Program-made: the position numbers and the translations under genes
DNA from: Haliovirga abyssi
GTDB taxonomy: Bacteria; Fusobacteriota; Fusobacteriia; Fusobacteriales; Haliovirgaceae
DNA: 64,000 nt
Direction: 5' to 3'
Assembly: GCF_030295325.1 (NCBI RefSeq)
Contig: NZ_AP027059.1
Location: 1,174,637 to 1,238,636 of the forward strand
Notes under the pieces: model-generated
Database searches by the model: none
What the model saw: only the letters and a program-made list of their open reading frames with translations
Told to the model about the DNA's origin: nothing
Part shown: in pieces, positions 8,284-16,608 of the stretch
Layout: the number at the start of each line of letters is the position of its first letter
How positions within the stretch are numbered: position 1 is the stretch's first letter

Positions 8284-10747
8284 AATATCCCATCTCCTCT
8301 TTTATTATTTTTTCTCTTGATTTAATTATCAATCTTCCCTTTGGCAATGATTTTAAAAATTGTTTTCCATAATTTTTTGTTAAAATTCTATTGTCTAATA
8401 AAGTAATAATTCCCTTATCTGTTTTACTTCTTATTAATCTGCCAACACCTTGTTTTAATTTTATAACTGCTTCTGGTATTTGATACTCAAAAAATGGGCT
8501 TTTCCCTTCTGATTTTAATTTTTCTATTATAGCTTCTACTATTGGTTCTGATGGTACTTTAAATGGTAGCTTAATTATAATAACAGAATTTAATCTATCT
8601 CCCTTTACATCAACTCCTTCCCAAAAACTATCTGTTCCAAAGAGCACACTATTATTTCCCATTTTAAACATCTCAATTAGGCTATGTCTTGGATATTGTC
8701 CTTGAATAAGTAAATTAAACCCTTTTTGTGACAGCTCATCTCTTATAGCATAATATAGCATATTTAATGCTGAATAAGATGTAAATAGTAAAAATGTATT
8801 CCCTTTTCTAACTTCTATTAATTTTTTTATAAAATCTGAACTATCTACTAAAAATTCTTTGTCTGTTGGTTCTTTCAAATCACTAGGAATAATAATTTCC
8901 ATTTGATTTTTATAGTCAAATGGAGAATCAATTACCTCTTCAATAACATCTTCTTCTAATCCTATTGAATTTTTAAAATAATCAAATTTATTATTTACAG
9001 CTAACGTAGCTGATGTAAAAATAATATTATCCAAATTTTGATATAGGCTTTCTTCTAAATCTTTTCCAACGTCCAAAGGTGTTGCAGATAATTTCACATT
9101 TGTTTGTTTAGCATTTATATATATCCAATATACAAATTCATTTTTTTCTATCTCCATAATAAAATCTAAATTTTTCATAATAGAGTGCAATCTTTCTATA
9201 TATCTATTAAAATCTAAAATCACCCCATTTTTGTCTTCTGGATCTTCATCTTTTATAATCCCTTGAATTTTTATTATATCTTTTTTATAATTTATATATA
9301 CTTTTTTTAATTCTGCAAACCTTTTCACAATCTCTTTTTCCCAATTTTTAATATTCTTTAAATCAGATTTTTTTAATCTTTTTTTTATCTCTTTTTTCAT
9401 ACCTAATTTTGCAAAACTGTTTGTTATAGAGTTAAAAAAATCTGCAAATTTATCTGAAAAATCTTTATGATTTAATATTATATTATTATGTACGATATTA
9501 TCTATTACTGTAAAACCTTCTTTTGATATCTCTTTTTTTAAAAAATCAACTAATTTTAACAAATATCCACCATTTTGATTTTTATATTTTTTATTACTAT
9601 ATATAGCATTTAATATTTTAGATGTCATATATTTAGAAACTTCTATACTAAAATAATCTCTTGCCACTTTCTCTATGTTATGAGCTTCGTCAAAAACAAC
9701 TAAATCATAACTTGGTAAAATAGAATAATTATTAAAAAAATAACTTTCTTTCCTAATAGATAAATCTGCAAAATACATATGATGATTTGTAACTAACACA
9801 TCTGCTGAAAATATTTTTTTTCTTGCTTTAAAGAAAAAGCACCTGTCATAATATTTACATTTACTTCCTAAACATAAATCTGCTTCACAACTTACCATTT
9901 CCCATGCTAAAAATCCAGGCTCTATAACTAACTCCTGTTTATCCCCTGTTACAGTTAATCCATACCAATTTAATATTTCCATCAAATCTTTTTTATTTCT
10001 ATCATCTAAAACTTCTTTATCTTCATTTGTGATATTTCCTATTTTTCTTCTACAGATATAATTTCTTCTTCCTTTAACCAAAACTTCTTTAAAGTCATAT
10101 CCCATTGTTTTTTTTATAAGAGGAATATCTTTACTTAATAGTTGTTCTTGAAGATTAATTGTATTAGTAGATACAATTATTTTTTTATTATTTTTAACAG
10201 CCCATTCAATAGATGGAATTAAATAAGCAAGTGTTTTTCCAGTTCCAGTTCCAGCTTCTACTACAACTTTTTTATTTTCATTTATCCCTTTAGAAACAGT
10301 ATTTGCCATTTCTATCTGTTCTTTTCTATGTTCATAATTTGAAAATCTATTTGATAACAATCCATCTTCTACAAAGTATCTTTCTACATCTATAGAAACT
10401 ATTTTTTCAATTGAAGGCTCTACAATAACATATATATCATTAACTTCATTATTCACAATATAGCTACCGCCACCATAGCTGCCATAAATAGACGATAATT
10501 TTATATCATTATCAGAAGGCACTAATTTTCCTGATGGGTGATTATGGATTATAACTCCATTTTTTTTGATTCTATTTAAAATTGCAGGGACAGAATATTC
10601 ATTGCCTCTAGCTATAACTTTGACTTCGGGTACTAGATTATTCTCATCTAAAATTCCAAAAAAAAATACCTCATTACCGTTAGCAAAAGATATTTCATTA
10701 TATATTTTTTCTATTGCATCTTCTTCTATTTTTTCTTCTATATTCAT
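8267..10747 (-). CDS. dinG: DinG-family helicase with N-terminal RadC/JAB (JAMM) domain
   Basis: 826-residue fusion. Residues 1-120 are a RadC/JAB-like domain with the complete JAMM ligand pattern: E26, then H68-N-H70-PSG, S78 and D81 (HxHx7SxxD). From residue 130 a superfamily 2 helicase of the DinG/XPD type follows: Walker A GTGTGKT at 166-172, four cysteines for a 4Fe-4S cluster (C in [22 protein letters not shown]), DEAH in FDEAHNIEK near 355, and C-terminal motif QGVGRLIRS near 780. DinG enzymes unwind DNA, including R-loops and forks. DinG of Firmicutes often carries an N-terminal exonuclease domain; here a JAMM domain takes that place. GGAGGAAC precedes the ATG. Its 3' end overlaps the chemoreceptor gene. 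Confidence 0.92.
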   Translation of the reverse strand: MNIEEKIEEDAIEKIYNEISFANGNEVFFFGILDENNLVPEVKVIARGNEYSVPAILNRIKKNGVIIHNHPSGKLVPSDNDIKLSSIYGSYGGGSYIVNNEVNDIYVIVEPSIEKIVSIDVERYFVEDGLLSNRFSNYEHRKEQIEMANTVSKGINENKKVVVEAGTGTGKTLAYLIPSIEWAVKNNKKIIVSTNTINLQEQLLSKDIPLIKKTMGYDFKEVLVKGRRNYICRRKIGNITNEDKEVLDDRNKKDLMEILNWYGLTVTGDKQELVIEPGFLAWEMVSCEADLCLGSKCKYYDRCFFFKARKKIFSADVLVTNHHMYFADLSIRKESYFFNNYSILPSYDLVVFDEAHNIEKVARDYFSIEVSKYMTSKILNAIYSNKKYKNQNGGYLLKLVDFLKKEISKEGFTVIDNIVHNNIILNHKDFSDKFADFFNSITNSFAKLGMKKEIKKRLKKSDLKNIKNWEKEIVKRFAELKKVYINYKKDIIKIQGIIKDEDPEDKNGVILDFNRYIERLHSIMKNLDFIMEIEKNEFVYWIYINAKQTNVKLSATPLDVGKDLEESLYQNLDNIIFTSATLAVNNKFDYFKNSIGLEEDVIEEVIDSPFDYKNQMEIIIPSDLKEPTDKEFLVDSSDFIKKLIEVRKGNTFLLFTSYSALNMLYYAIRDELSQKGFNLLIQGQYPRHSLIEMFKMGNNSVLFGTDSFWEGVDVKGDRLNSVIIIKLPFKVPSEPIVEAIIEKLKSEGKSPFFEYQIPEAVIKLKQGVGRLIRSKTDKGIITLLDNRILTKNYGKQFLKSLPKGRLIIKSREKIIKEEMGYYEDKK

Positions 10748-10996
10748 TAAGTGTTCCTCCTGCTTTATATATTACCATATTTTTTTTTATTTCGCAAATT
10801 AATTTTAAACGTGGTTTAAGTTTAATTTTCCAATGCTTGTAGCGATATGATAACTTAAAATAACAGCAGTAATAATTATAAATAATCCTGTTATTTTACC
10901 TGCTAAAAAATTTCATCTTAAAAAATTAGATACTAAAAAAATGGTACTATTTTTCTTCTAAACAAATTTATACTTTATTATTAAATTAAAAAACAC

Positions 10997-11025
10997 TTGA
11001 TTTTTATAAGAAAAGATGATATTAT
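10997..11025 (+). promoter_or_regulatory. Promoter of rpsT
   Basis: TTGATT (10997-11002), a 17-base spacer and TATTAT (11020-11025). Good match and spacing upstream of the only plus-strand housekeeping gene here. Confidence 0.7.
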
Positions 11026-11064
11026 TATTAGGATGAAATTTTAATAATAAGGAGGTGCAATCTT

Positions 11065-11328
11065 TTGGCACATTCAGTATCAGCAAAAAAAAGAATTAGA
11101 GTAGCTGAAAGAAATCGTTTAAGAAATCAAAGCGTTAAAAGTAGAGTTAAAACTACTCTTAAACAATTCGAAACTGCGATTGAAAACAATGATATCGATA
11201 CAGCAAAAGTAAACTTGAGTGCTGTTTATAAAGAGCTTGATAAAGCTGCTCAAAAAGGTATTTTACATAAAAATACTGTTGCAAGAAAAAAATCAAGATT
11301 AACTGCAGAACTAAATAAATTAGTTTAA
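11065..11328 (+). CDS. rpsT: 30S ribosomal protein S20
   Basis: 87-residue basic helical protein that binds 16S rRNA in the body of the small subunit. The sequence begins AHSVSAKKRIRVAERNRLRN and ends ARKKSRLTAELNKLV, both diagnostic. The start is TTG, 9 bases after GGAGG, with no ATG alternative. It is monocistronic, with its own promoter and a strong terminator. The divergent gene upstream is the JAB-DinG helicase. Confidence 0.96.
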   Translation: MAHSVSAKKRIRVAERNRLRNQSVKSRVKTTLKQFETAIENNDIDTAKVNLSAVYKELDKAAQKGILHKNTVARKKSRLTAELNKLV

Positions 11329-11334
11329 GCGTAA

Positions 11335-11360
11335 AAAAGAGGCTTTTAATTGCCTCTTTT
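11335..11360 (+). terminator. Intrinsic terminator of rpsT
   Basis: Perfect 9-bp stem AAAAGAGGC / GCCTCTTTT with the 8-base loop TTTTAATT, followed by more Ts. It lies 6 bases past the rpsT stop. The A-tract on the other side means it could work in both directions. Confidence 0.9.
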
Positions 11361-11368
11361 TTTATTTG

Positions 11369-11491
11369 TTAGGAAAATATAAATTTATTCAGAAAAGAAG
11401 CTACGCTATTTTTTTTAGTATACAATTTTTCAAGGCAAAATTTTTCAGAAACCAAAAATTTAGAAAAACATTTATACTCTACGAGATGAAG
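11369..11491 (+). repeat. Dispersed repeat family A, copy A2, left part (split by IS)
   Basis: Begins TTAGGAAAATATAAATTTAT, continues TTCAGAAAAGAAGCTACGC and ends TTTATACTCTACGAGATGAAG. It aligns over its whole length with the reverse complement of the copy at 38765-38897. The right part of the same copy resumes at 12978 after the IS. Confidence 0.8.
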
Positions 11492-12977
11492 TATACTGTA
11501 CCCTATAAGATGGACATTTAAAAAAAAGTTGCATCAGATATGGTATTTTTATATAATATCTATAATGTTAATTTAATAGATTGGAGGATTTCATGAGCAA
11601 CAAAATATTCACAAAAAAAGAGATTGAAATTTTATCAAAAAATAAATATGTCAAAACTATAAGTTCTAAGGCAATCACATATACATCAGAATTCAGAAGA
11701 ATTTTTATTGCAGAAAGTCAAGATAAAATTTTACCTAGAGCAATATTTGAAAAATATGGATTTGACGTACAAGTATTAGGGATGAAAAGGATTCGATCAG
11801 CAGCAGCAAGATGGAGACGTGCCTATAAAGAGCAAGGAGTATTAGGGTTAGATGATAGAAGAAAAGAGAACTCTGGACGACCTTTAGAAAGAGAGCTATC
11901 TTTAGAAGAGAAATATGAAAGGCTTCAAGTAAAAAATGATTATCTTCAAGCGGAGATTGATTTGCTAAAAAAGCTAGACGTGCGAGAAAGAGAGGTGAAC
12001 GGTAAATTAATTGAATTATCGCCATCAGAAAAGTTTGTTATAATCAAAGATGTAATAGAAACAAGTGGTGTAAAAAATATTATAAAATATTTATGTGAAG
12101 TTGCAGAAATTTCTAGAACAAGTTATTATAACTATTTGTCTGAAACTTCCAAAACAAATAAAAGCAATCAAGAATTAGAAGATGAAAAAGCAAGAGATTT
12201 AATCATAAAAGCATATGAATTCAAAGGTAGGCAAAAGGGAGCTAGACAGATAAAAATGACTTTAGAAAATGAATTTGCTACAATTTTTAATCTGAAAAAA
12301 ATCAGAAGAATTATGAAAAAATATAGTATTGTATGTACGATTAGAAAGGCAAATCCTTATAAGAGAATAGCAAAGGCTACAAAAGAGCATACAACTATTC
12401 CAAATAAATTGAATAGGGAATTTAAACAAGAAATACCAGGGAAAATATTATTAACAGATATAACATACCTATCATATGGTAATGGTCAACGTGCGTATTT
12501 ATCAACTATTAAGGATAGTTCAACAGGAGAAATACCTGCATATGTATTATCTAAAAATATTAAGTTAGAAATTGCAACAGAAACAATAAGAACTCTTATG
12601 GAAAACAAAAGCTTTAAAATTCATAAGGATGCATTAATACATTCTGATCAAGGAGTCCATTATACAAGCCCAACATTTCAAAAATTAGTTAAAAATAGTG
12701 GCTTAGATCAGTCAATGTCAAGAAGAGGTAATTGCTGGGACAATGCTCCTCAAGAATCATTTTTTGGCCACTTTAAAGATGAAGCAAATATTAAAGAATG
12801 TAATACATTTGAAGAATTAATTAATGAGATTGATGATTATATGGATTATTATAATAATTATAGATGTCAGTGGGGATTAAAAAAGATGACTCCTATAAAA
12901 TATAGAAATCATCTTTTAGAAAATAAATCAGCTTAACTACTTTTTTTTTAAATGTACTTGACAAAGGGTACAGATTA
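11492..12977 (+). mobile_element. IS3-family insertion sequence with 3-bp target duplication
   Basis: The left end (TATACTGTACCCT from 11492) and the reverse complement of the right end (TAATCTGTACCCT, ending 12977) form inverted repeats. They share CTGTACCCT and, further in, ACATTTAAAAAAAAGT. The flanks carry AAG at 11489-11491 and 12978-12980. Removing the element and one AAG restores a family A repeat that matches another copy in the window. If only the TGTACCC core is counted, the ends would be 11497 and 12972, but then no target duplication is seen. About 1486 bp, with one transposase gene. It looks complete and probably recent. Confidence 0.9.
11593..12936 (+). CDS. IS3-family transposase, single fused reading frame
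   Basis: 447-residue DDE transposase. The N-terminal helix-turn-helix (to about 100, with LGLDDRRKENSGRP) is followed by a leucine-rich coiled coil, an HTH_21-like segment (YEFKGRQKGARQIK) and an rve integrase core. The catalytic D, D and E are visible in LLTDITYLSYG, HSDQGVHYTS and WDNAPQESFFGHFK. Most IS3 elements make this protein by -1 frameshifting between orfA and orfB; here the two parts are in one continuous frame. ATG at 11593 is chosen over an in-frame TTG because GGAGG lies just before it. No inactivating change is seen. Confidence 0.94.
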   Translation: MSNKIFTKKEIEILSKNKYVKTISSKAITYTSEFRRIFIAESQDKILPRAIFEKYGFDVQVLGMKRIRSAAARWRRAYKEQGVLGLDDRRKENSGRPLERELSLEEKYERLQVKNDYLQAEIDLLKKLDVREREVNGKLIELSPSEKFVIIKDVIETSGVKNIIKYLCEVAEISRTSYYNYLSETSKTNKSNQELEDEKARDLIIKAYEFKGRQKGARQIKMTLENEFATIFNLKKIRRIMKKYSIVCTIRKANPYKRIAKATKEHTTIPNKLNREFKQEIPGKILLTDITYLSYGNGQRAYLSTIKDSSTGEIPAYVLSKNIKLEIATETIRTLMENKSFKIHKDALIHSDQGVHYTSPTFQKLVKNSGLDQSMSRRGNCWDNAPQESFFGHFKDEANIKECNTFEELINEIDDYMDYYNNYRCQWGLKKMTPIKYRNHLLENKSA

Positions 12978-12994
12978 AAGCGTAGCTTCTTTTT
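12978..12994 (+). repeat. Family A repeat copy A2, right part
   Basis: AAGCGTAGCTTCTTTTTTT follows the IS directly and is the continuation of the repeat interrupted at 11491. Its end touches the holA stop codon. Confidence 0.7.
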
Positions 12995-13954
12995 TTATTT
13001 GCCTATATTAAATTCTATTATAAAATTTTTAATTTCTATATCTGCTGGCGATTGTCCTGACTTTATTTTGTAATCTATAGTCAATAACTTCTCTAATTCA
13101 ATTTTTAAATTTTTTTCATTTATTATTTTTAAAATTTTTAATCTATTAAATATTACATATGGATGCATCTTTCCAAAATATCCTTTTATATTTAAATAAG
13201 CTTTATCTCTAAAACTTGGATATCCACCTCTTACATCAATTTTTCTTTCATTTTCTAAAATTTTTAATTTCAATATTAATTTTAATTCTCTAACTATCAT
13301 TTCAAAAAACATTATATAACTATTTGGATTCATATTTAAATAGTCCAATAAAACTCTTTTTTTCCCATTTATTAATTTATCAATTGATTCAAATATAGTA
13401 TATTCTTCTCTTAAAGATACAATATTTTTTATTTTATCTATTTCAAATTCTTCACCATTTAGAAATAACTTTATTTTTTCTACTTCATTCTTTATTGTGT
13501 TATAATTATCTCCTATCATTTGCATTAATTCATGTGCTTCTCTGCTATCTATAGACAAATTATCTTTTATATATGATATAGCTTTTTCACCTTTTTTATA
13601 TTCGTATGATTCTATAACTTTCCCTATCTCTTTTGCTATTTTAAGTGCTGTTTTTGAGAATTTTTTCTTTTCGTCAAAATAATCTACTATAACTTCATTA
13701 TTATCATAAGAATATTTTTTTAAAATTTTAAAAAAGCTATCACTTCTTTTTACTAATTCGGCTCTTTTTAAAATAATAAATTTTTTCCCTCCAAAAATTG
13801 AATTAGAAGATACTGATTGTAAAAATTTCTCTTCCTCTTTTTGGCTTAAATCAAAATATTCTTCTGTTATTCCACTATTTTTTTCTTTAATTTTTTTCAC
13901 AAGATTACTATACTCAAACTCTCTGCTTTTATCTCCTACTACTAAATACAACAT
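12995..13954 (-). CDS. holA: DNA polymerase III delta subunit
   Basis: 319-residue clamp-loader subunit that opens the beta clamp. The N-terminal domain (MLYLVVGDKSREFEY) and the region IFGGKKFIILKRAELVKR match the family's Rossmann-like fold with its degenerate ATPase core. The C-terminal helical collar ends LEKLLTIDYKIKSGQSPAD, a typical HolA ending. Overlaps the upstream radical SAM gene by one base (TAATG type), so the two are translationally coupled. Length is normal. Confidence 0.9.
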   Translation of the reverse strand: MLYLVVGDKSREFEYSNLVKKIKEKNSGITEEYFDLSQKEEEKFLQSVSSNSIFGGKKFIILKRAELVKRSDSFFKILKKYSYDNNEVIVDYFDEKKKFSKTALKIAKEIGKVIESYEYKKGEKAISYIKDNLSIDSREAHELMQMIGDNYNTIKNEVEKIKLFLNGEEFEIDKIKNIVSLREEYTIFESIDKLINGKKRVLLDYLNMNPNSYIMFFEMIVRELKLILKLKILENERKIDVRGGYPSFRDKAYLNIKGYFGKMHPYVIFNRLKILKIINEKNLKIELEKLLTIDYKIKSGQSPADIEIKNFIIEFNIGK

Positions 13955-14952
13955 TATACAAACACCTCATCCCAAACATATTTAGGTTCCATTCCTAAAT
14001 ATATATCAAAATTTCCATATTCTCTTATTTTATTTACAATTAATCTATACATTTTTATTCTTAAAGGCTTAAAATATCTTTCTTTTCCATCTATTCCAAC
14101 TATAATTTCATTAAAGAACAGATCTGTTTTTACTTCTTTTAAAACTTTTTTCTTTAATCCTTTTTTATATCTCAATCCACCTATTCCTATATTTATTATT
14201 TTCTTTCTATCTAATGTTGAAAATATCTTTTCCAACATATTATTATAATAAATTTCAAAATCAGTAACTGCAATAATAGGATCTATTCTTATTCCAATAT
14301 TATAACCTATGTTTTGTAATTTATAAGCTGCCTCTATTCTCTCATCAAGATTAGATGTTCCTAATTCATATTTATCTATAATTTCCTGTGGACTAAATGT
14401 AAATGATACAATAACACTATCTGACGGGTCTATATTAAGTAAGTTCTTTATATTATTACTCTTGCTTCTTATCTCCAGTTTTATATCATCTCTATTTCTA
14501 AAATAATTTATCAAATCAGAATTTATATTTGTAATATTATCATAAACTAAAGAATCGTTTACTATTCCGCAGCTTATCATAGAGCCTTTTTCTTTAAAAT
14601 TATCTAATTCTAAAAACATATCCTCTATATTTACATAAAACATATATGCCCCATGTTGATAATAATCTCTTAAATAACAATAAAGACAATTAAAAGGACA
14701 ATTATTCTCATATGTCAAATAATATTCCTCTTTTATTCCTACAAAATTTTTATCTAAATAATATTGTTTTAAAAATTTTCCTTTTTTTACTCCAAAAAAC
14801 ATATTTTTTTTCTCATCAATATAAGATAAATTTTGTTTCTTTATTATCTCTATAAATTCATTTTTATCTTTTACTACTTTATAATCAGATATTTTAGATA
14901 AAATTTCTTGTCCTTTTTTATAATTTTTTATATCTTCTGTTATAAATATCAT
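13954..14952 (-). CDS. Radical SAM protein of the spore photoproduct lyase (SPL) family
   Basis: 332-residue protein with the 4Fe-4S/S-adenosylmethionine motif CPFNCLYC (CxxxCxxC) near residue 89, as in SplB relatives. Further family-like segments are SFTFSPQEIIDKYELGT and GYNIGIRIDPII. True SPL repairs UV-made thymine dimers in spores. This organism shows no sporulation genes here, and I cannot confirm the catalytic cysteine of SplB, so the substrate is open. A DNA-repair role is only suggested by its coupling to holA. Confidence 0.8.
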   Translation of the reverse strand: MIFITEDIKNYKKGQEILSKISDYKVVKDKNEFIEIIKKQNLSYIDEKKNMFFGVKKGKFLKQYYLDKNFVGIKEEYYLTYENNCPFNCLYCYLRDYYQHGAYMFYVNIEDMFLELDNFKEKGSMISCGIVNDSLVYDNITNINSDLINYFRNRDDIKLEIRSKSNNIKNLLNIDPSDSVIVSFTFSPQEIIDKYELGTSNLDERIEAAYKLQNIGYNIGIRIDPIIAVTDFEIYYNNMLEKIFSTLDRKKIINIGIGGLRYKKGLKKKVLKEVKTDLFFNEIIVGIDGKERYFKPLRIKMYRLIVNKIREYGNFDIYLGMEPKYVWDEVFV

Positions 14953-14955
14953 ATT

Positions 14956-15438
14956 CTACTCCATACTAAATTTTTTTGAATATTTTTTTCTTAATACTGC
15001 AACAAATTCTACAGATTTTGACATAATAAGAGGAATAATATATTGCTTTTTTTCTTTTGTAATAATATCTATACATTTTTCTATATTTTTTCCACCTGTT
15101 GGCACCATTCTTCTTAATGTTATTTTTTCTATATCTTTTAATTCAATTTCCATTTTTTTATATTTTAATTTTTCATTAACAATATCAATTGAAATTTTAT
15201 ATTCCATCATCATATATATAAATACTCCACCTACAAATATAAAAAAACCTGACATTAAAAATTGAAAATTATCTTTTAATTTTAAATTTTGATAAAAGAA
15301 AAATAATCCAACAAATAACAAATTAAATCCACTTATAAACCAAATAAATTTTCTTCTAAAATTAATGCCATACTTATATATTTTCTTTTCTTTTAAATCA
15401 TATTTTTTTATTTTTTCTTTAAATCTTTCATAAAACAT
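14956..15438 (-). CDS. Small membrane protein, unknown function
   Basis: 160 residues. A basic N terminus (about 30 residues) is followed by two transmembrane helices (about 33-51 and 60-77, separated by a short charged loop). The cytoplasmic tail of 80 residues is rich in beta-like alternation (KYKKMEIELKDIEKITLRRM) and may fold as a PH-like domain. Three bases upstream of the radical SAM gene, so it opens the operon with holA. I do not recognise a family. Confidence 0.65.
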   Translation of the reverse strand: MFYERFKEKIKKYDLKEKKIYKYGINFRRKFIWFISGFNLLFVGLFFFYQNLKLKDNFQFLMSGFFIFVGGVFIYMMMEYKISIDIVNEKLKYKKMEIELKDIEKITLRRMVPTGGKNIEKCIDIITKEKKQYIIPLIMSKSVEFVAVLRKKYSKKFSME

Positions 15439-15523
15439 ATTCTAATCTCCTTTCAAAAATAGTAATAATTCATATTTAAAAATTTATGTTGTTTATTTTA
15501 TTACTCTTCAGACCTAACTTAAG

Positions 15524-15552
15524 TCCTCTTCTATCTTAAGAGAGGATTTTTT
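15524..15552 (+). terminator. Terminator-like hairpin reading on the plus strand
   Basis: TCCTCT pairs with AGAGGA across a short loop, followed by TTTTTTT on the plus strand. No plus-strand gene precedes it, so it may be a bidirectional or antisense terminator, or part of the leader of the gene at 14956-15438. Confidence 0.35.
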
Positions 15553-15621
15553 TACTCCCATTTTCCTAAATTAATAAAAATTAATTCAATCCTTTAACTT
15601 TTATTAATATAAAAATTAACA

Positions 15622-15690
15622 AACCACGAAATAACATTAATATACACAAATAAATTATCTATTCGCATATATCTGTATTAATTCGTGGTT
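15622..15690. repeat. Imperfect inverted repeat with AACCACGAA ends
   Basis: The arms AACCACGAAATAA and, inverted, TTAATTCGTGGTT flank a 40-base AT-rich centre that includes TATTCGCATATATCTG. The short internal echoes of ATTCG resemble small palindromic repeats found between genes in many bacteria. It starts 17 bases downstream of the CBS-HutP stop codon. Confidence 0.5.
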
Positions 15691-15706
15691 GAAATATTCT
15701 GAAAAA

Positions 15707-16492
15707 TTATATTATACTATATCCCATAAAAATATGATCAGGTCCACTTCCCAATGCGTGTCCACATTTTCCATAAGCAGCTACTGTTATCATATCTCTT
15801 CCTCTTATAACAGCAATTTTAAATCCTCCACCTAATCCTCTATTTATAATCTCTATTTGAGAGTACACATCTCTAACAGCATTAGATACAGCATTTTTTT
15901 CTCTTAAATTTTCATGAATAACTTCTTTTGCTATAGCAGCCACAATAGCACCTTCTCTAAGCTTTAATGGTAATTCTAATCCATTAGCTCCTACTTGAGT
16001 AACTGCAGCTTTATAATTCATTTTTTTTATCCTATCAAACCAATATTTTTCATCTTCATTTGTTTGAGTCATTGCTAAAAATATAACTGCTCTTTCTGCA
16101 GTCATTTTCCCATCTGATTTTGTTACTACAAAATCTTTAACAATATCTCCAGGAGTAACGACTCCAATTAATTCTTGATTTTTATTAACAATAGGCAAAA
16201 ATTCTATCCCATATTCTATTATTTTTTCTGCTGCTTCTTTTATAGTCCTTTCAGGAGTAAATGGCTCTACTTTTTCTTCAGCTATTTCAATAAATTCTTC
16301 AGCAATTAAATTTTTATTATATTCATTAACTAAATCACTTACTTTTATCAAGCCTAAATATTTTCCATCAGAAATAACTACAACATACTTTTTTTTATTA
16401 ATTATCATCTCTTTTTTTATATATTCTAAATTTTTTTTACAATCAATTGTAACAGGCCTTTTTTGCATAATATCTCTCACTGTAAGTCCCAA
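15707..16492 (-). CDS. CBS-domain pair fused to a HutP-like domain
   Basis: 261 residues. Two CBS motifs occupy 1-125 (VRDIMQKRPVTIDCKK, LGLIKVSDLV; then FLPIVNKNQELIGVVTPGDI). CBS pairs usually bind adenosine nucleotides. Residues 131-261 match HutP, the histidine- and Mg-dependent RNA-binding antiterminator of the Bacillus hut operon. Aligned parts include FKIAVIRGRD with LRFAVLRGN, ITVAAYGKCGHALGSGPDH with IAVSLYGTIGAPIKGLEHE, and VTQVGANG with LGKVGSMD. The last metal-binding histidine appears kept (GPDH); the two earlier ones seem replaced by asparagines in NAVSNAV. No hut genes are nearby. TTG start, since GGAGG is 7 bases away. Confidence 0.86.
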   Translation of the reverse strand: MGLTVRDIMQKRPVTIDCKKNLEYIKKEMIINKKKYVVVISDGKYLGLIKVSDLVNEYNKNLIAEEFIEIAEEKVEPFTPERTIKEAAEKIIEYGIEFLPIVNKNQELIGVVTPGDIVKDFVVTKSDGKMTAERAVIFLAMTQTNEDEKYWFDRIKKMNYKAAVTQVGANGLELPLKLREGAIVAAIAKEVIHENLREKNAVSNAVRDVYSQIEIINRGLGGGFKIAVIRGRDMITVAAYGKCGHALGSGPDHIFMGYSII

Positions 16493-16558
16493 TCTGTTAC
16501 CTCCAATCCCATAAGTTATATAATAATATATAAGATACCAAGCATTTATTTCCCTTTT

Positions 16559-16600
16559 CTAGGAAAGTAATAAATCTATTCGTAAGATAAGCTTCGCTTG
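16559..16600. repeat. Dispersed repeat family A, copy A3 (short, diverged)
   Basis: CTAGGAAAGTAATAAATCTA followed by TTCGTAAGATAAGCTTCGCTT resembles the left half of family A. It lies 9 bases past the guaA stop codon. Confidence 0.55.
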
Positions 16601-16608
16601 ATAAAATT

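Noticed and set aside
10803-10916. Possible small membrane peptide on the minus strand (FIIITAVILSYHIATSIGKL)
   Set aside because: It needs a one-base correction in a T-run after the ATG and has no ribosome site; in the real frame it stops after six codons. Could be a relic, but not supportable as a gene.
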